A DNA stretch of 64,000 nucleotides from Kiloniella majae (GCF_002118315.1 NZ_MTSZ01000007.1:62001-126000), one strand, 5' to 3'; positions 16,385-25,678 are shown, numbered from the stretch's first letter. The notes: generated from the sequence alone by a model not told the origin. Numbers and translations: made by a program.

Positions 16385-17070
16385 TGCGACGGGCTGACCG
16401 CTTATTTCGTCTGGTTCAAATTTTACGTCGCGGCCGTTTGATTACGGCGGATAAACTTGCTGAAGAATTAGAAGTCTCCACGCGTACTGTCTATCGTGAT
16501 ATTAAAGATTTAATTGGCTCTGGTGTCCCTGTCGAGGGAGAGGCTGGCGTTGGCTATCTACTTTATGAAGGTTACGATCTGCCACCTTTGATGTTTGATG
16601 CGGAAGAACTTGAAGCACTTACCTTTGGTATGGCAATGGTACAGGCTTGGGCCGATCCGAAGCTGGCGCTGGCTGCGACAGATGTTCTCCAGAAAATTGA
16701 GAGCGTTTTACCCGATCTTTTACGCCCGAGACTGGCTAAGCCTAGTTTGGCTGCCCATGGGGATGCCTTGCCAGAGCCTATTGTTATTGATGTTGGTGAT
16801 CTGCGGCATGCTATCCGGAACCAGAACAAGGTGCTGATTAATTATAGAGATGCCAAGGGCGATAAAAGTCAGCGTACGCTCTGGCCACTGGGATTACAGC
16901 TTTATCGTGCGATATGGATGCTGGGGGCCTGGTGTGAATTACGGGAAGGTTTTCGAGTGTTTCGCCTTGACCGCATAGAGCAGATGTTTGTTCTGGAAGA
17001 GGTCTTCCCTCATGAAAGAGGGAAGACGCATGATGATTTCCTCAAGCAGCTGGACGAGAAAAGCTCTTAA
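16384..17070 (+). CDS. HTH-WYL transcriptional regulator (YafY-like)
   Basis: 228 residues. Winged helix-turn-helix of the HTH_11 type at 1-58 (RLFRLVQILRRGRLITADKLAEELEVS read in parts; TRTVYRDIKDL), then a WYL ligand-binding domain (about 130-215) with RTLWPLGLQLYRAIWMLGAWCELREGFRVFRLDRI in which the W-Y/L core and the paired Arg are visible. WYL domains sense nucleotides or nucleic acid fragments in several studied cases. Start overlaps the stop of the pseudo-phosphatase gene. Convergent with the adenylate cyclase gene; the two stop codons share TTAA at 17067-17070. Confidence 0.9.
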   Translation: MRRADRLFRLVQILRRGRLITADKLAEELEVSTRTVYRDIKDLIGSGVPVEGEAGVGYLLYEGYDLPPLMFDAEELEALTFGMAMVQAWADPKLALAATDVLQKIESVLPDLLRPRLAKPSLAAHGDALPEPIVIDVGDLRHAIRNQNKVLINYRDAKGDKSQRTLWPLGLQLYRAIWMLGAWCELREGFRVFRLDRIEQMFVLEEVFPHERGKTHDDFLKQLDEKSS

Positions 17071-18995
17071 ACCTCGGGGTTCTTTAATTCATAGGCTTCG
17101 GTTTCAGTTTCCCTCCCGCGTAGAGCAAAAAATCCCTTTGGCGTGGTTTCCATCTTGGAATCATTTTTGATGTAGTTCCATGTTGTGGCAGAGATCAGTG
17201 TTTTTGCGGTTTCTGAACTTTTAGTTAGAACATCTTTTGCAAGGCTTTCCAGACGTTGCGCTGTGTTTACCGTGTCGCCGATCAAGGTGTAGTTAACACG
17301 GCCTTTGGCTCCGATGTTTCCGGCAACGGCAAGACCGCTATGAATACCAATTCGAATGTTGATAGCGGGCAGTCCCATTTCTTTTCTACGGTTATTATCT
17401 TCTTGTAGAGCTTTCTCAATACGCAAGGCTGCATTACATGCATGTTTGGCGTGATCATCCATTTGTGTCGGTGCACCCCAGAATGCCATTACTGAATCGC
17501 CAATGTATTTGTCGATTGTGCCGCCTTCTTGCTCAATAATCGCACCCAACAAATCAAAGTGGTGATTGAGTAGGCTGGCAAGTTCTGTGGCAGGCATGGA
17601 TTCACTCAAAGGCGTAAAACTGACGATGTCTGTAAACATGACAGAAATTTCGCGCTCTTCTGAAATAATGCCTTCACCATTGGTTTCCATAAGCTGTTTT
17701 ACCAGCTTTTTGGGAACATAGTTCTCGAACCATTTTAGGCCGCCCAGCATTGAATTATACGCGGTTGCAGCCGTATCAAGTTCCCTGAACATGCTTCCGG
17801 GCAGTCGCTGGGTATGAACAAGATCCAGTTGACCAACCTGTTGTGAGGTCTCAGCAAGGCGTTGGAGGGGGATGGCGATAAACTTGCCAGAGAAAAATAT
17901 GATCACGACTGTAATCAAAGCAATAACCAAGGCTGCGATCCCAGTGAGATAGAGACGCTCGTAATACCCTTCCAGTTCACCTTCCATAAAATAGATGCCG
18001 AGGGTTAAATCTTCAAACCCATAGCCAGAGAAGCTGGTGTGCAGGAATGAAAGCTCACCAGCAAAAGAGTCAACGGCATGGCCCTTGATATCGCCATTTC
18101 CAAGTATCTCTGTGAAATCATACAGAGGCTTATTCCAGATACGTCGGAGATTTCCGTCGATGACTTGATTCAGCGTCGGGAGAGGGTTTTCTGCAGATAG
18201 GCCCGAACGGCTCATATCGATTAGAGACGGATGAGCTAGGACTTTGTTTCGATCAAGAAGTAGATAGGTATGGTTGCCGGTCTCTTCATCCAATTTGTTG
18301 AAGTAGTCTGAAAGAGAACTGATAGAGATAATTGCCCCGATAGCACCGATATATTGATCGCCTTGATATACGGGGTGAAAAACAGAAATATGGGGCTCTT
18401 TAAATTCTTCAATCCAGACAACACCGCCCCAATAAACACCTTCTGTTTTGCCGATGTCCTGCAACAAAGCTGCAAAGCGATATTCGTTGTCCCCCTTTTC
18501 ATTTCTACTAACAAAAGATGTTTCATCCGTCCAACCTGCGCGAACGGATGACCCATCCTTTTTCATTAATATCATACCGCTTACCTGGGGGGTTGCGGCC
18601 AAAGCACCTTTGATGGTTTGGGTGATCGATTGTTCATCATCAGGGTCTAGTAACCCTTGCTCAACCAAATCAGACATATAGACGACCTGACTTGCTGCGG
18701 CGTTCAGGTTGTTGTCCAGGTGAGAACGAATGGAGCCGAAAGTCACCTCTGTGACTTCCCGAGTTAGAGCAAAGGTATTGTCACGGGCAGTATCAAAAGA
18801 AAGCCATATGACGATGGCGAGGGCGATCATGGTCATGCTGCCAAAGCCAAAGGATAGGGCCATGGCAATTGAGGGGCGCCAATGTTTCTTTATATCGCAG
18901 TCCACTCGAGGTGAGATTTCGTCTGGCTTAGGAGAAACTCCGTTTGGCCCGGGAGAAATTTCATTTGTAACGTGTTTGTTTGTAATATCTACCAA
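17067..18995 (-). CDS. Membrane adenylate cyclase (class III) with periplasmic Cache sensor and HAMP
   Basis: 642 residues. Cytosolic N-terminal tail, membrane helix about 45-68, periplasmic dCache-like sensor about 75-350, second helix about 355-375, HAMP, then a class III cyclase domain about 450-620. Metal-binding Asp residues are in FTDIVSFTPLS and YIGDSVMAFW. The purine-specifying Lys (TIDKYIGD) and Asp (YTLIGDTVNTAQRLE) indicate ATP rather than GTP as substrate; the latter segment also holds the conserved Asn and Arg of the transition state. So it should make cAMP in response to an extracellular ligand. Alone on its strand apart from the downstream-oriented protease gene 14 bases upstream of its start. 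Confidence 0.92.
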   Translation of the reverse strand: MVDITNKHVTNEISPGPNGVSPKPDEISPRVDCDIKKHWRPSIAMALSFGFGSMTMIALAIVIWLSFDTARDNTFALTREVTEVTFGSIRSHLDNNLNAAASQVVYMSDLVEQGLLDPDDEQSITQTIKGALAATPQVSGMILMKKDGSSVRAGWTDETSFVSRNEKGDNEYRFAALLQDIGKTEGVYWGGVVWIEEFKEPHISVFHPVYQGDQYIGAIGAIISISSLSDYFNKLDEETGNHTYLLLDRNKVLAHPSLIDMSRSGLSAENPLPTLNQVIDGNLRRIWNKPLYDFTEILGNGDIKGHAVDSFAGELSFLHTSFSGYGFEDLTLGIYFMEGELEGYYERLYLTGIAALVIALITVVIIFFSGKFIAIPLQRLAETSQQVGQLDLVHTQRLPGSMFRELDTAATAYNSMLGGLKWFENYVPKKLVKQLMETNGEGIISEEREISVMFTDIVSFTPLSESMPATELASLLNHHFDLLGAIIEQEGGTIDKYIGDSVMAFWGAPTQMDDHAKHACNAALRIEKALQEDNNRRKEMGLPAINIRIGIHSGLAVAGNIGAKGRVNYTLIGDTVNTAQRLESLAKDVLTKSSETAKTLISATTWNYIKNDSKMETTPKGFFALRGRETETEAYELKNPEV

Positions 18996-19009
18996 ATTTA
19001 AGGTCCTGA

Positions 19010-20494
19010 TTACTCGGTTACGAGTTTGATTTTCTGCCCGCGCACAAGCTTACTGTTTTTTGTCAAGCCATTGAGAACGAGTAACCGTTCCAGTTTAAAG
19101 TCTGCAAAGGGCATCTTTTGGGCGAGATTGGTCAGGGTATCGCCTGAGCGGATGGTGTGGATTTTGATACGATAGGGCTTTAGCTTGGCAGCTTCTGCGT
19201 TTGAAAGCTTTTTGAACGAGTATGTTGTCCGTCTGAAATCTTCTGAGAAGCGGTTTGTTTGGCCAGGATCTGTGATGAAGGTAAAGCGGTATACTTTGTT
19301 TCCGGCATAACGAATGGCAATTAATCTGAAGTCTCTTTTGCCATTCCTGGTGTTGATTTGTGTGCTGCCTGTTGCGGCTTCCATACCATTGATTGTGATT
19401 TTCTCTACACCTTTTAGGCTAATCTTTTTCGCCCAGACATTTGTCAGGTAACTTTTCAGACTGCCGCTTACTTCCCCTTTTGCGCCATCGAAAATGATTA
19501 GTGAATCCTCGGGGCCGACAGCAGCCACTTTTGTTTTGCTGTTGATCAGGCGAAAGTTTTTGGGGGCGGTAAAGGTAAGTTTGAGTTCCGGGTGAGAGAA
19601 CCTTTGTCCACGAATATATCCTTGGGAGGGATCGTCTCCGTAGAGCATACCATCAATTTTCTTGAGATAGACATCCCGCCCAATAATTGGATTATTAACG
19701 GTCTTTGTCCCAGCCTGTTGAATTGCGCGTTGAATACGATCCGCTGTTCTGGGGTGGGTTTGCATGATGTTGAACTGGTCTGCGCGACCGGGATCACCCG
19801 CAATCTCAGCATCCAAGCGGCTACTGGCCTGTAGTTGGCTTAAAAAGTCACCCATGCCATTGGGGTCAAATCCCCCACGAGAAAGATAGCGCACGCCGAG
19901 AAGATCTGCCTCGAATTCCTGATCGCGAGAGAAGCTTTTAACGGCAACAGCACCTGCCGTGCCAACGGCCTGCGCGGCCTGTCCGCTACCAGTCAAAATG
20001 CCAACACCTGCGGCTAAAATGTTTGCGGTTAAGGTTGAGCCATAGCGTTCGGCTGAATGCTTTGCGGTGACATGGCCGATTTCATGGGCGATCACGCCGG
20101 CCACTTCTGCTTCGTCGTTGGCCAGGGCAAGAAGCCCGCGGGTGGTGTAAACGTACCCGCCAGGCAGGGCGAAGGCATTGACGACAGGGCTGTCCAGAAG
20201 GGTAAAGGTGAACTTTTGGTTTGGTGTCTCAGATGTCTTGGCGAGGAAGTTTCCAAGGCTGTTGATGTAGTTCGTCAACGCGGGATCTTCGTCATAGGTC
20301 CCGCCAAACTCTTTGATTATTTTCACATGCTCAGTTGCTCCAACCTTCTGCTCCTGCGCAGGGGTTAATCCGCCATTAAAAAAGGTGCGTCCTGTTGCTT
20401 CTGAAGTCGAGCATCCAGAAAGCAAGGGCCCACTGGAAATAAGGGCGAGAGCCAGAAGGGGGGTCTTGAAACGAGAAAGAGTTGCCATCGTCAT
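19010..20494 (-). CDS. M48-family metalloprotease lipoprotein with C-terminal LysM
   Basis: About 494 residues. Signal peptide with lipobox LLSGCSTS places it as a lipoprotein. Zinc protease domain: AHEIGHVTAKHS (HExxH) with the third ligand expected at FEADLLGVRYLSRGGFDP. A middle region (about 270-420) of unknown fold follows, and the C-terminus YRIKIHTIRSGDTLTNLAQKMPF is a LysM peptidoglycan-binding module. This is the BepA/YfgC-like group that maintains outer-membrane protein quality. ATG 20494 lies within a cluster of possible starts (TTG 20515, ATG 20488); no strong ribosome site decides. Ends 14 bases before the cyclase start, so the two may be cotranscribed. Confidence 0.9.
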   Translation of the reverse strand: MTMATLSRFKTPLLALALISSGPLLSGCSTSEATGRTFFNGGLTPAQEQKVGATEHVKIIKEFGGTYDEDPALTNYINSLGNFLAKTSETPNQKFTFTLLDSPVVNAFALPGGYVYTTRGLLALANDEAEVAGVIAHEIGHVTAKHSAERYGSTLTANILAAGVGILTGSGQAAQAVGTAGAVAVKSFSRDQEFEADLLGVRYLSRGGFDPNGMGDFLSQLQASSRLDAEIAGDPGRADQFNIMQTHPRTADRIQRAIQQAGTKTVNNPIIGRDVYLKKIDGMLYGDDPSQGYIRGQRFSHPELKLTFTAPKNFRLINSKTKVAAVGPEDSLIIFDGAKGEVSGSLKSYLTNVWAKKISLKGVEKITINGMEAATGSTQINTRNGKRDFRLIAIRYAGNKVYRFTFITDPGQTNRFSEDFRRTTYSFKKLSNAEAAKLKPYRIKIHTIRSGDTLTNLAQKMPFADFKLERLLVLNGLTKNSKLVRGQKIKLVTE

Positions 20495-20555
20495 GAGTTC
20501 GCGCTGTTTGTTCAAATTGTACCGTTAATTCCTTTATGAGGAATTTATAAAGGAA

Positions 20556-20987
20556 TTATGTCTTTTCTTCGACTTCTAATCCACATTCTTTCCAGGCCGC
20601 AAAGCCGCCTTTCATATGGCTGACCTTTGGTATCCCCATGTCTTGCAGGGTTTTTGCTGCAAGTGCTGATCGCCATCCTGATGCGCAATGCAAAATAAAC
20701 TGATGATCGGGTGAAAGAGCGGGCTTGTAGTAGGGGCTATCAGGGGCAATCCAGAACTCGAGCATACCACGGGGGCAGTGATAACTACCGGGAATGGTTC
20801 CCTCGCGCTGCAGTTCCCGAATATCCCTAATATCCAGCAGAATAACATTATCCTGTGAAAGCAGGGCTTTTATGTCATCGGGATCTTGTTCGGTTATTTC
20901 TGTTCTTGCCGCGTCCAAAAGTTTTTTCAAACTCACTTCTGTGGATGTTGTTTTCGCTACATTGGTATCGGGATTGTTATTGGGCAT
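20556..20987 (-). CDS. Rhodanese-like sulfurtransferase domain protein
   Basis: 143-residue single-domain protein. The catalytic loop is HCASGWRSALAA with the active Cys, DIRDIRELQREGTIPGSYHCPRG is the CH2A-type region, and MKGGFAAWKECG the terminal rhodanese helix. It probably carries persulfide sulfur; acceptor unknown. No signal peptide is present. Sits 62 bases upstream of the M48 protease start on the same strand. Confidence 0.9.
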   Translation of the reverse strand: MPNNNPDTNVAKTTSTEVSLKKLLDAARTEITEQDPDDIKALLSQDNVILLDIRDIRELQREGTIPGSYHCPRGMLEFWIAPDSPYYKPALSPDHQFILHCASGWRSALAAKTLQDMGIPKVSHMKGGFAAWKECGLEVEEKT

Positions 20988-21037
20988 TTGCGTCTGATCC
21001 TAAAAAGCGATGCTATCAAAAATTACTCTGCCAAAAA

Positions 21038-21862
21038 TTACTCTGTTGATAAGAACTCTAATTGCTCTGGCTTATAGAGTGATATCATAGGTCCGTTCTC
21101 CCAGAACAACCAGCCCCGTATTCGTACCTTTTTACCGATCATCTTCAGCAGGTCTTTACCTTTGTTGGTAAAAGAGTGGCGTTGGTTTTTCTCAAGCTTT
21201 ATGGTGAAATCTTTCCGCCAGTCCTGCCCAAAGTTCAGATAGATCGTACCGCGGACTTCTGCTGTCTTCTGGATCGTGCCTTCAATAATTTGAAAGCGAT
21301 CCGTTTTGGTGTTCAGATTATCTGTCTGTAAAACCTGAAAAGCTCTCAGGCGCCATAGACCCTTTTGGCTTTGCCGGGCTTGGTTTTCGATGCGGAGCAT
21401 TTCTTTGAGATCAGCTGAAGTGGCAGTTGTCGTCATAACTCTGCCGTAACCTTTTTCCAGAATTTCTTTTTGTATCCAGTGGCCTTCTCTGTTTTTTACC
21501 TGTGCCAATAATCGGTCGTTTCGGTCTAGACTCAAACTGTTACTGTCGATGTAGACCTGATGTTGACCTGGCGTTGTTTCCAGATAGCGTGCTAGCTGCT
21601 CAACAACAGGGCACACAGTCGTCAATCGTTCACAGTCCTGTGGTGTTGGTAAAAGCAGGCCAGCCAGTTTTATGGTCGTGCCATCAGCAAGTCTTAGGTG
21701 GTGAGCTGATGTAATTGCTGTGACCTTAACTCGTTTGTCAAAGGTTGGCTCGAAAGAGAGTGATGTTTCTTGCGCTGCTACCAATCCGCCGAATGAAAGC
21801 CCGCTGTAAACGAGCAGGGGAAGTAAAAATAATCGACTGATGAAAGCTTTTAATTCAGGCAT
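21038..21862 (-). CDS. Secreted staphylococcal-nuclease-like (TNase) domain protein
   Basis: 274 residues with an N-terminal signal peptide (cleavage near GLVAAQETS). The domain VTAITSAHHLRLADGTTIKLAGLLLP is the OB-fold entry of SNase-like proteins, followed by YIDSNSLSLDRNDRLLAQV and EILEKGYGRVM. The classic catalytic Arg-Asp-Glu set is only partly evident (D in LSLDRNDRL), so activity is uncertain. The last 90 residues form an added beta-rich region ending WENGPMISLY. Divergent from pip. Similar exported TNase-like proteins are common in Rhodospirillales. Confidence 0.78.
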   Translation of the reverse strand: MPELKAFISRLFLLPLLVYSGLSFGGLVAAQETSLSFEPTFDKRVKVTAITSAHHLRLADGTTIKLAGLLLPTPQDCERLTTVCPVVEQLARYLETTPGQHQVYIDSNSLSLDRNDRLLAQVKNREGHWIQKEILEKGYGRVMTTTATSADLKEMLRIENQARQSQKGLWRLRAFQVLQTDNLNTKTDRFQIIEGTIQKTAEVRGTIYLNFGQDWRKDFTIKLEKNQRHSFTNKGKDLLKMIGKKVRIRGWLFWENGPMISLYKPEQLEFLSTE

Positions 21863-21923
21863 AATCTCGTCATAGTAGGAGAGTAATTATTTTTCAACCT
21901 TTAATAGTATTTAGAGCGGTATT

Positions 21924-22880
21924 ATGAACCCAAAAGATCTGTATCCTGAAATCGAATCTTATGACATGGGCTTTCTTTCTGTTGGGGATGGGCACGAGAT
22001 CTATTGGGAAGTTTCTGGTAATCCAGAGGGCAAACCGGTGCTGTTTGTTCATGGTGGCCCGGGTGCCGGTACCGGGGCAGCGCATCGTCGGTTTTTTGAT
22101 CCTGCGCACTATCGCATTGTCCTGTTTGATCAGCGCGGCTGTGGAAAATCCCTGCCGCTGGGGTCACTTGAAAATAATGACACACCTCATCTGATTGCCG
22201 ATATGGAGCTTTTGCGCGAAAAGCTTGGTATCGAAAGCTGGGTCGTTTTTGGCGGATCATGGGGATCAACATTGTCATTGGCCTATGCACAAGCTCATCC
22301 CGAGCGTACAGATGCATTGGTCGTGCGCGGTATCTTCCTGTCCCGTCCCAAAGAGCTGGAATGGTATTTGAGTGAACAGGGTGTCGGGTCGATTTTTCCG
22401 GAAGCCTATGATGATTTTATCTCTCTGTTAAATGAAGAAGAGGGCAAGGATGTTCTTGGGTCTTATTATAAACGTCTGACAGATCCAGATCCGTCGGTTC
22501 ATTTGCCCGCCGCGAAATCGTGGAGCAGTTACGAAGCCAGTTGCGTGACGCTTTTGCCCAATCCAGAGATCGTCAAAGCATCTCTGGACGATCAGCGGGC
22601 ACTTCCGGTTGGTCGATTGATTGCGCATTATTTCGTTAATGGATGCTTTTTACCCGAAGATGGATTGCTGGGCGGGATTGATCGCATCAGAAATATTCCA
22701 GCGGTTATTGTTCATGGCCGTTATGACATCGTTTGTCCTGCGTCAACGGCCTATGATCTGCACAAAGCCTGGCCCGAAGCGGAGTTCAAGTTTATTGATG
22801 ATGCTGGTCATTCTGCCTTTGAGCCGGGAATCGCCACGGCACTGGTTGATGCCATGAATAAATTCCGCGCCCTTGATTAA
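21924..22880 (+). CDS. pip: Proline iminopeptidase
   Basis: 318-residue alpha/beta hydrolase of peptidase family S33 that removes N-terminal proline. HGGPGAGTG is the oxyanion loop, DQRGCGKS is family-typical, the nucleophile serine is in GGSWGSTLSLAYAQ, the acid is in HGRYDIVCP and the His in DDAGHSAFEPG. Cytosolic, length normal for the family. Its ATG at 21924 is 61 bases from the divergent nuclease-like gene. Confidence 0.95.
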   Translation: MNPKDLYPEIESYDMGFLSVGDGHEIYWEVSGNPEGKPVLFVHGGPGAGTGAAHRRFFDPAHYRIVLFDQRGCGKSLPLGSLENNDTPHLIADMELLREKLGIESWVVFGGSWGSTLSLAYAQAHPERTDALVVRGIFLSRPKELEWYLSEQGVGSIFPEAYDDFISLLNEEEGKDVLGSYYKRLTDPDPSVHLPAAKSWSSYEASCVTLLPNPEIVKASLDDQRALPVGRLIAHYFVNGCFLPEDGLLGGIDRIRNIPAVIVHGRYDIVCPASTAYDLHKAWPEAEFKFIDDAGHSAFEPGIATALVDAMNKFRALD

Positions 22881-23231
22881 GGCCTTCCCTCGGGTTTGAG
22901 TATTTTGGTTCTCTAGCAAGCTGCGTACGTGCAGATTTCTTTTACTATGTAACCATGACGAGCTTTAAGCCGTTCGCGCCAATCGTGGCGATGAAAAGGC
23001 ACGTCTGGATTAAGACACAGCCTGTTTTACTTTTTGAGCTGAAATCGCCACCTGTGAATCGCAGCTCTGCGGTGTTTCTCGCGATGTCAGTAGTAATTTA
23101 AAGGCTGAAATGTGAAGAGATAAAGGCGGCTAAATCCTGTTTAAGTCACAGATATACCTAGCTTTTCTCACAACATTTTTTTGCCGGTTCAGTCCATGGT
23201 TTGCACTCTTAAAAACCGAAAGGACAAATCT
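22881..23231. other. Intergenic region before the CAP/RTX gene
   Basis: About 350 bases without a recognisable gene. It holds a small perfect hairpin CGCCA-ATCG-TGGCG at 22977-22990 and an imperfect palindrome CTGCGTACGTGCAG at 22921-22934. The gene start at 23232 has AAAGGA eight bases upstream. I see no clear promoter pair and no terminator for pip. Confidence 0.5.
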
Positions 23232-25319
23232 ATGGCGAAACCGAGTGACCTCGAACAATATCAACTTGAACTTATAAACCGTGCCCGTCTTGACCCCGAA
23301 GCCGAAGCGGCGAGGCTGGGCATTGACCTTAATCAGGGATTGCCGCCGGGGCAGATTTCTGGCGATAGCAAACAGCCCTTGGCATTTAACGAACAGCTGA
23401 TCGATTCCGGGCGTGCCCATTCTGACTGGATGCTGAATACCAATACGTTTAGCCACACAGGAAGTAATGGCAGTGATCCGGGGCAACGCATGCGCGCCGC
23501 AGGGTACAGTACCCGCAATTGGGGTGAGAACATTGCATGGCAAGGATCAACGGGTGAGATCGACAAAGCAGCAACAACCCTGAGCGAGCATGAAGGGCTG
23601 TTCAAAAGCTCTGGTCACCGCACCAATTTAATGAGCGATAATTTCACTGAAGTTGGTCTGGGTGTGCGCGAAGGTGATTTCACTGCGCGTAATGGTGTTT
23701 CTTATAACGCTTTGATGACCACACAAAATTTTTCTGATCAGGGCGGTGATAAATTCCTGACCGGTGTTGCCTATAAAGACAGTGATGGCGACGGCTTCTA
23801 TTCCGTTGGTGAAGGCCGTGGCGGCATTAGTGTTAGCACAACGCCTGTTGCAGGTGGTGAGGCTAAAAATACTCAAACTTACGAAAGTGGTGGTTATCAG
23901 AAGCAACTTGCCGATGGGGATTATAACGTCCGCTTCTCTGGCGGTGATCTGTCCAAGTCTGTTGCTGTGGCTGTTGCGCTGGCGGGGGAAAATGCGAAGG
24001 TTGATCTGGTCGGCGAAGATGTTGTGCAAACATCGGTTAGCGCGACTGCGGGTGAAAACCTGATTGGCATTAATCTGTTGGGTCTTGATAACATCGATGC
24101 CACAGGAAACGAGCTGGATAATGTTCTTCAAGGCAACAAAGGCGATAATATGCTGTCTGGGGCTGCGGGGGCAGATACCCTGAACGGTGGGGCCGGTGAT
24201 GATACGCTCAAAGGCGGTGAAGGTAATGACACCGCGGTATACGATGGTAATGCCAGCGATTACGAAATAACGGAAATCGAAGACGGTCACCAAATTCGCG
24301 ATCTCCGTGGTAAAGAAGGTACGGACAAGCTGATCAATGTTGAAGCTGTGAAGTTCAACGACCAGACCGTTCAACTTTCCAATACTCAGCCAACACCGGA
24401 ACCTACTCCCGAGCCAACGCCGGAACCAACTCCTGAGCCAACGCCGGAACCTACTCCTGAGCCGACACCGGAACCAACTCCTGAGCCGACACCGGAACCT
24501 ACTCCCGAGCCAACGCCAGAACCTACTCCTGAGCCGACACCGGAACCCACTCCTGAGCCAACGCCAGAACCCACTCCCGAGCCGACGCCGCAACCAACTC
24601 CTGAGCCAACGCCAGAACCCACTCCCGAGCCGACGCCGGAACCAACTCCTGAGCCGACACCAGAACCCACTCCCGAGCCGACGCCGGAACCAACTCCTGA
24701 GCCGACACCAGAACCCACACCGGAACCCACACCAGAACCAAACCCGATTACAGGTACCCGTGGTAATGATTACCTGATGGGTGAAGATGGCAATGACACC
24801 ATCACTGGTCTGCGCGGTCAGGATATCCTCTGGGGACGTGGTGGTGATGACAATCTGTCTGGTGGTAGAGGTCGTGACTTCCTCTTTGGGGATGAAGGCA
24901 ATGATACGCTGGATGGCGGACGTGGCCTTGATTTGCTGATTGGCGGTGAAGGTGATGATATTCTCATCGGCGGTGATGGCACCGATTATTTGATGGGTGG
25001 CGCAGGCAAGGATACCTTTATGGTGACGTCTGACCGCGGTGTTGACCATATCTTTGATTTCAATGCTGACGAAGGCGATGTGATCAATGTTGCTGATCTC
25101 TTGGGTGATGTTGGCTACGAAGCAGGTGTTGAGGGGGATGCCCTTGAAAACTATCTGCGTGTTGATGGCAACAACCTGTTGGTCAACAATGGTGACGGCC
25201 CATCCTGTGCAGGTGCTGACAGCGGTTGGGACCGCGTTGCAACGGCTGACTTTGGCGGCCAAAGCCTGCAGGATCTGTTGGATAACAACAGCATCATCAC
25301 TGAAACAGCGACAGCTTAG
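23232..25319 (+). CDS. Secreted CAP (SCP/PR1)-RTX protein with PEPT repeat linker
   Basis: 695 residues, no N-terminal signal peptide. Residues about 1-160 are a CAP/SCP domain ([63 protein letters not shown]). A middle beta domain follows, then a first RTX cluster ([26 protein letters not shown] in parts) with the [11 protein letters not shown] ending, about 29 PEPT tetrapeptides (24390-24740), and a second RTX cluster with at least five GG-G-D nonapeptides. The RTX repeats bind calcium outside the cell and, with the C-terminal tail, imply type I secretion; no ABC/MFP secretion genes are nearby. ATG 23232 follows AAAGGA. Function of the CAP domain unknown. Confidence 0.9.
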   Translation: MAKPSDLEQYQLELINRARLDPEAEAARLGIDLNQGLPPGQISGDSKQPLAFNEQLIDSGRAHSDWMLNTNTFSHTGSNGSDPGQRMRAAGYSTRNWGENIAWQGSTGEIDKAATTLSEHEGLFKSSGHRTNLMSDNFTEVGLGVREGDFTARNGVSYNALMTTQNFSDQGGDKFLTGVAYKDSDGDGFYSVGEGRGGISVSTTPVAGGEAKNTQTYESGGYQKQLADGDYNVRFSGGDLSKSVAVAVALAGENAKVDLVGEDVVQTSVSATAGENLIGINLLGLDNIDATGNELDNVLQGNKGDNMLSGAAGADTLNGGAGDDTLKGGEGNDTAVYDGNASDYEITEIEDGHQIRDLRGKEGTDKLINVEAVKFNDQTVQLSNTQPTPEPTPEPTPEPTPEPTPEPTPEPTPEPTPEPTPEPTPEPTPEPTPEPTPEPTPEPTPEPTPEPTPQPTPEPTPEPTPEPTPEPTPEPTPEPTPEPTPEPTPEPTPEPTPEPTPEPNPITGTRGNDYLMGEDGNDTITGLRGQDILWGRGGDDNLSGGRGRDFLFGDEGNDTLDGGRGLDLLIGGEGDDILIGGDGTDYLMGGAGKDTFMVTSDRGVDHIFDFNADEGDVINVADLLGDVGYEAGVEGDALENYLRVDGNNLLVNNGDGPSCAGADSGWDRVATADFGGQSLQDLLDNNSIITETATA
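24390..24740 (+). repeat. PEPT-encoding 12-bp tandem repeat
   Basis: About 29 copies of a 12-base unit coding Pro-Thr-Pro-Glu with third-position drift; one unit reads PQPT. It encodes a stiff, acidic, proline-rich linker between two RTX clusters. The array can expand or shrink in frame. The long Gly-Val-Ser reading frame on the other strand is a by-product. Confidence 0.95.
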
Positions 25320-25359
25320 AGTTAATCCTAAACTTGATTGTGTGATGATCTAAAAAACA

Positions 25360-25577
25360 TAGCGATTTCAATTTGCTTTCACTCCCTTGTTCTGATGTTG
25401 GGACGCAAAGCGGGAAGTGTAGATTGGCTACACGAGCAATGCAGTAACGCCAAGGAATGGTGAAGTGAGAAGGAAAGGCAAAGTGATATAGCTATAAGAG
25501 AACTCCCAAAGGCACCCTGTCAGTAACGTGCCTTAACTCTCGACCCCGGTAGTCCTCCAGCTGCCGGGGTTCTTTTT
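25360..25577 (+). ncRNA. Candidate small RNA with own terminator
   Basis: A gene-free block rich in pairing: TTTGCTTTCACTCCCTTG near 25373 can pair with the CAAGG and GAAAGGCAAA segments near 25450-25485; GTGTAG-ATTGG-CTACAC forms a perfect hairpin (25417-25433); GGCAC/GTGCC another (25511-25532); and a strong terminator closes it. The 5' end is a guess, as no promoter is clear. It does not show the conserved cores of RNase P, SRP RNA or tmRNA. It could instead be only the 3' region of the CAP/RTX mRNA. Confidence 0.35.
25543..25577 (+). terminator. Strong Rho-independent terminator with TCCTCC loop
   Basis: ACCCCGGTAG pairs with CTGCCGGGGT (one G-U), then TCTTTTT. The eight-base loop is TCCTCCAG, an anti-Shine-Dalgarno sequence. 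It lies 224 bases past the CAP/RTX stop and 110 bases before the tRNA. Confidence 0.88.
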
Positions 25578-25649
25578 ATGCGCGTTCCGGAATATGTGAT
25601 CTGTAATTAGACATGCCTGAAAAGTAATACATGTCACTTCGTGGCCCCT

Positions 25650-25678
25650 TGGCAGAAAAGAAACTCTCAATTATACAG
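25650..25678 (+). promoter_or_regulatory. Promoter of tRNA-Arg
   Basis: TTGGCA, 17-base spacer, TATACA: close to the housekeeping consensus. The start would fall a few bases before the tRNA 5' end at 25688. Confidence 0.65.

Noticed and set aside
24386-24730. Gly-Val-Ser repeat protein on the reverse strand, or a CRISPR-like array
   Set aside because: The DNA is the 12-bp PEPT coding repeat read backward; there are no spacers and no cas genes.
23628-25262. 544-residue reading frame opposite the CAP/RTX gene
   Set aside because: It is an open frame created by the composition of the forward gene; it has no family features, and the forward strand carries clear CAP and RTX domains.
25360-25577. 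6S RNA, RNase P RNA, SRP RNA or tmRNA
   Set aside because: None of the conserved cores of these RNAs could be found by eye, so only a generic small-RNA call was kept.
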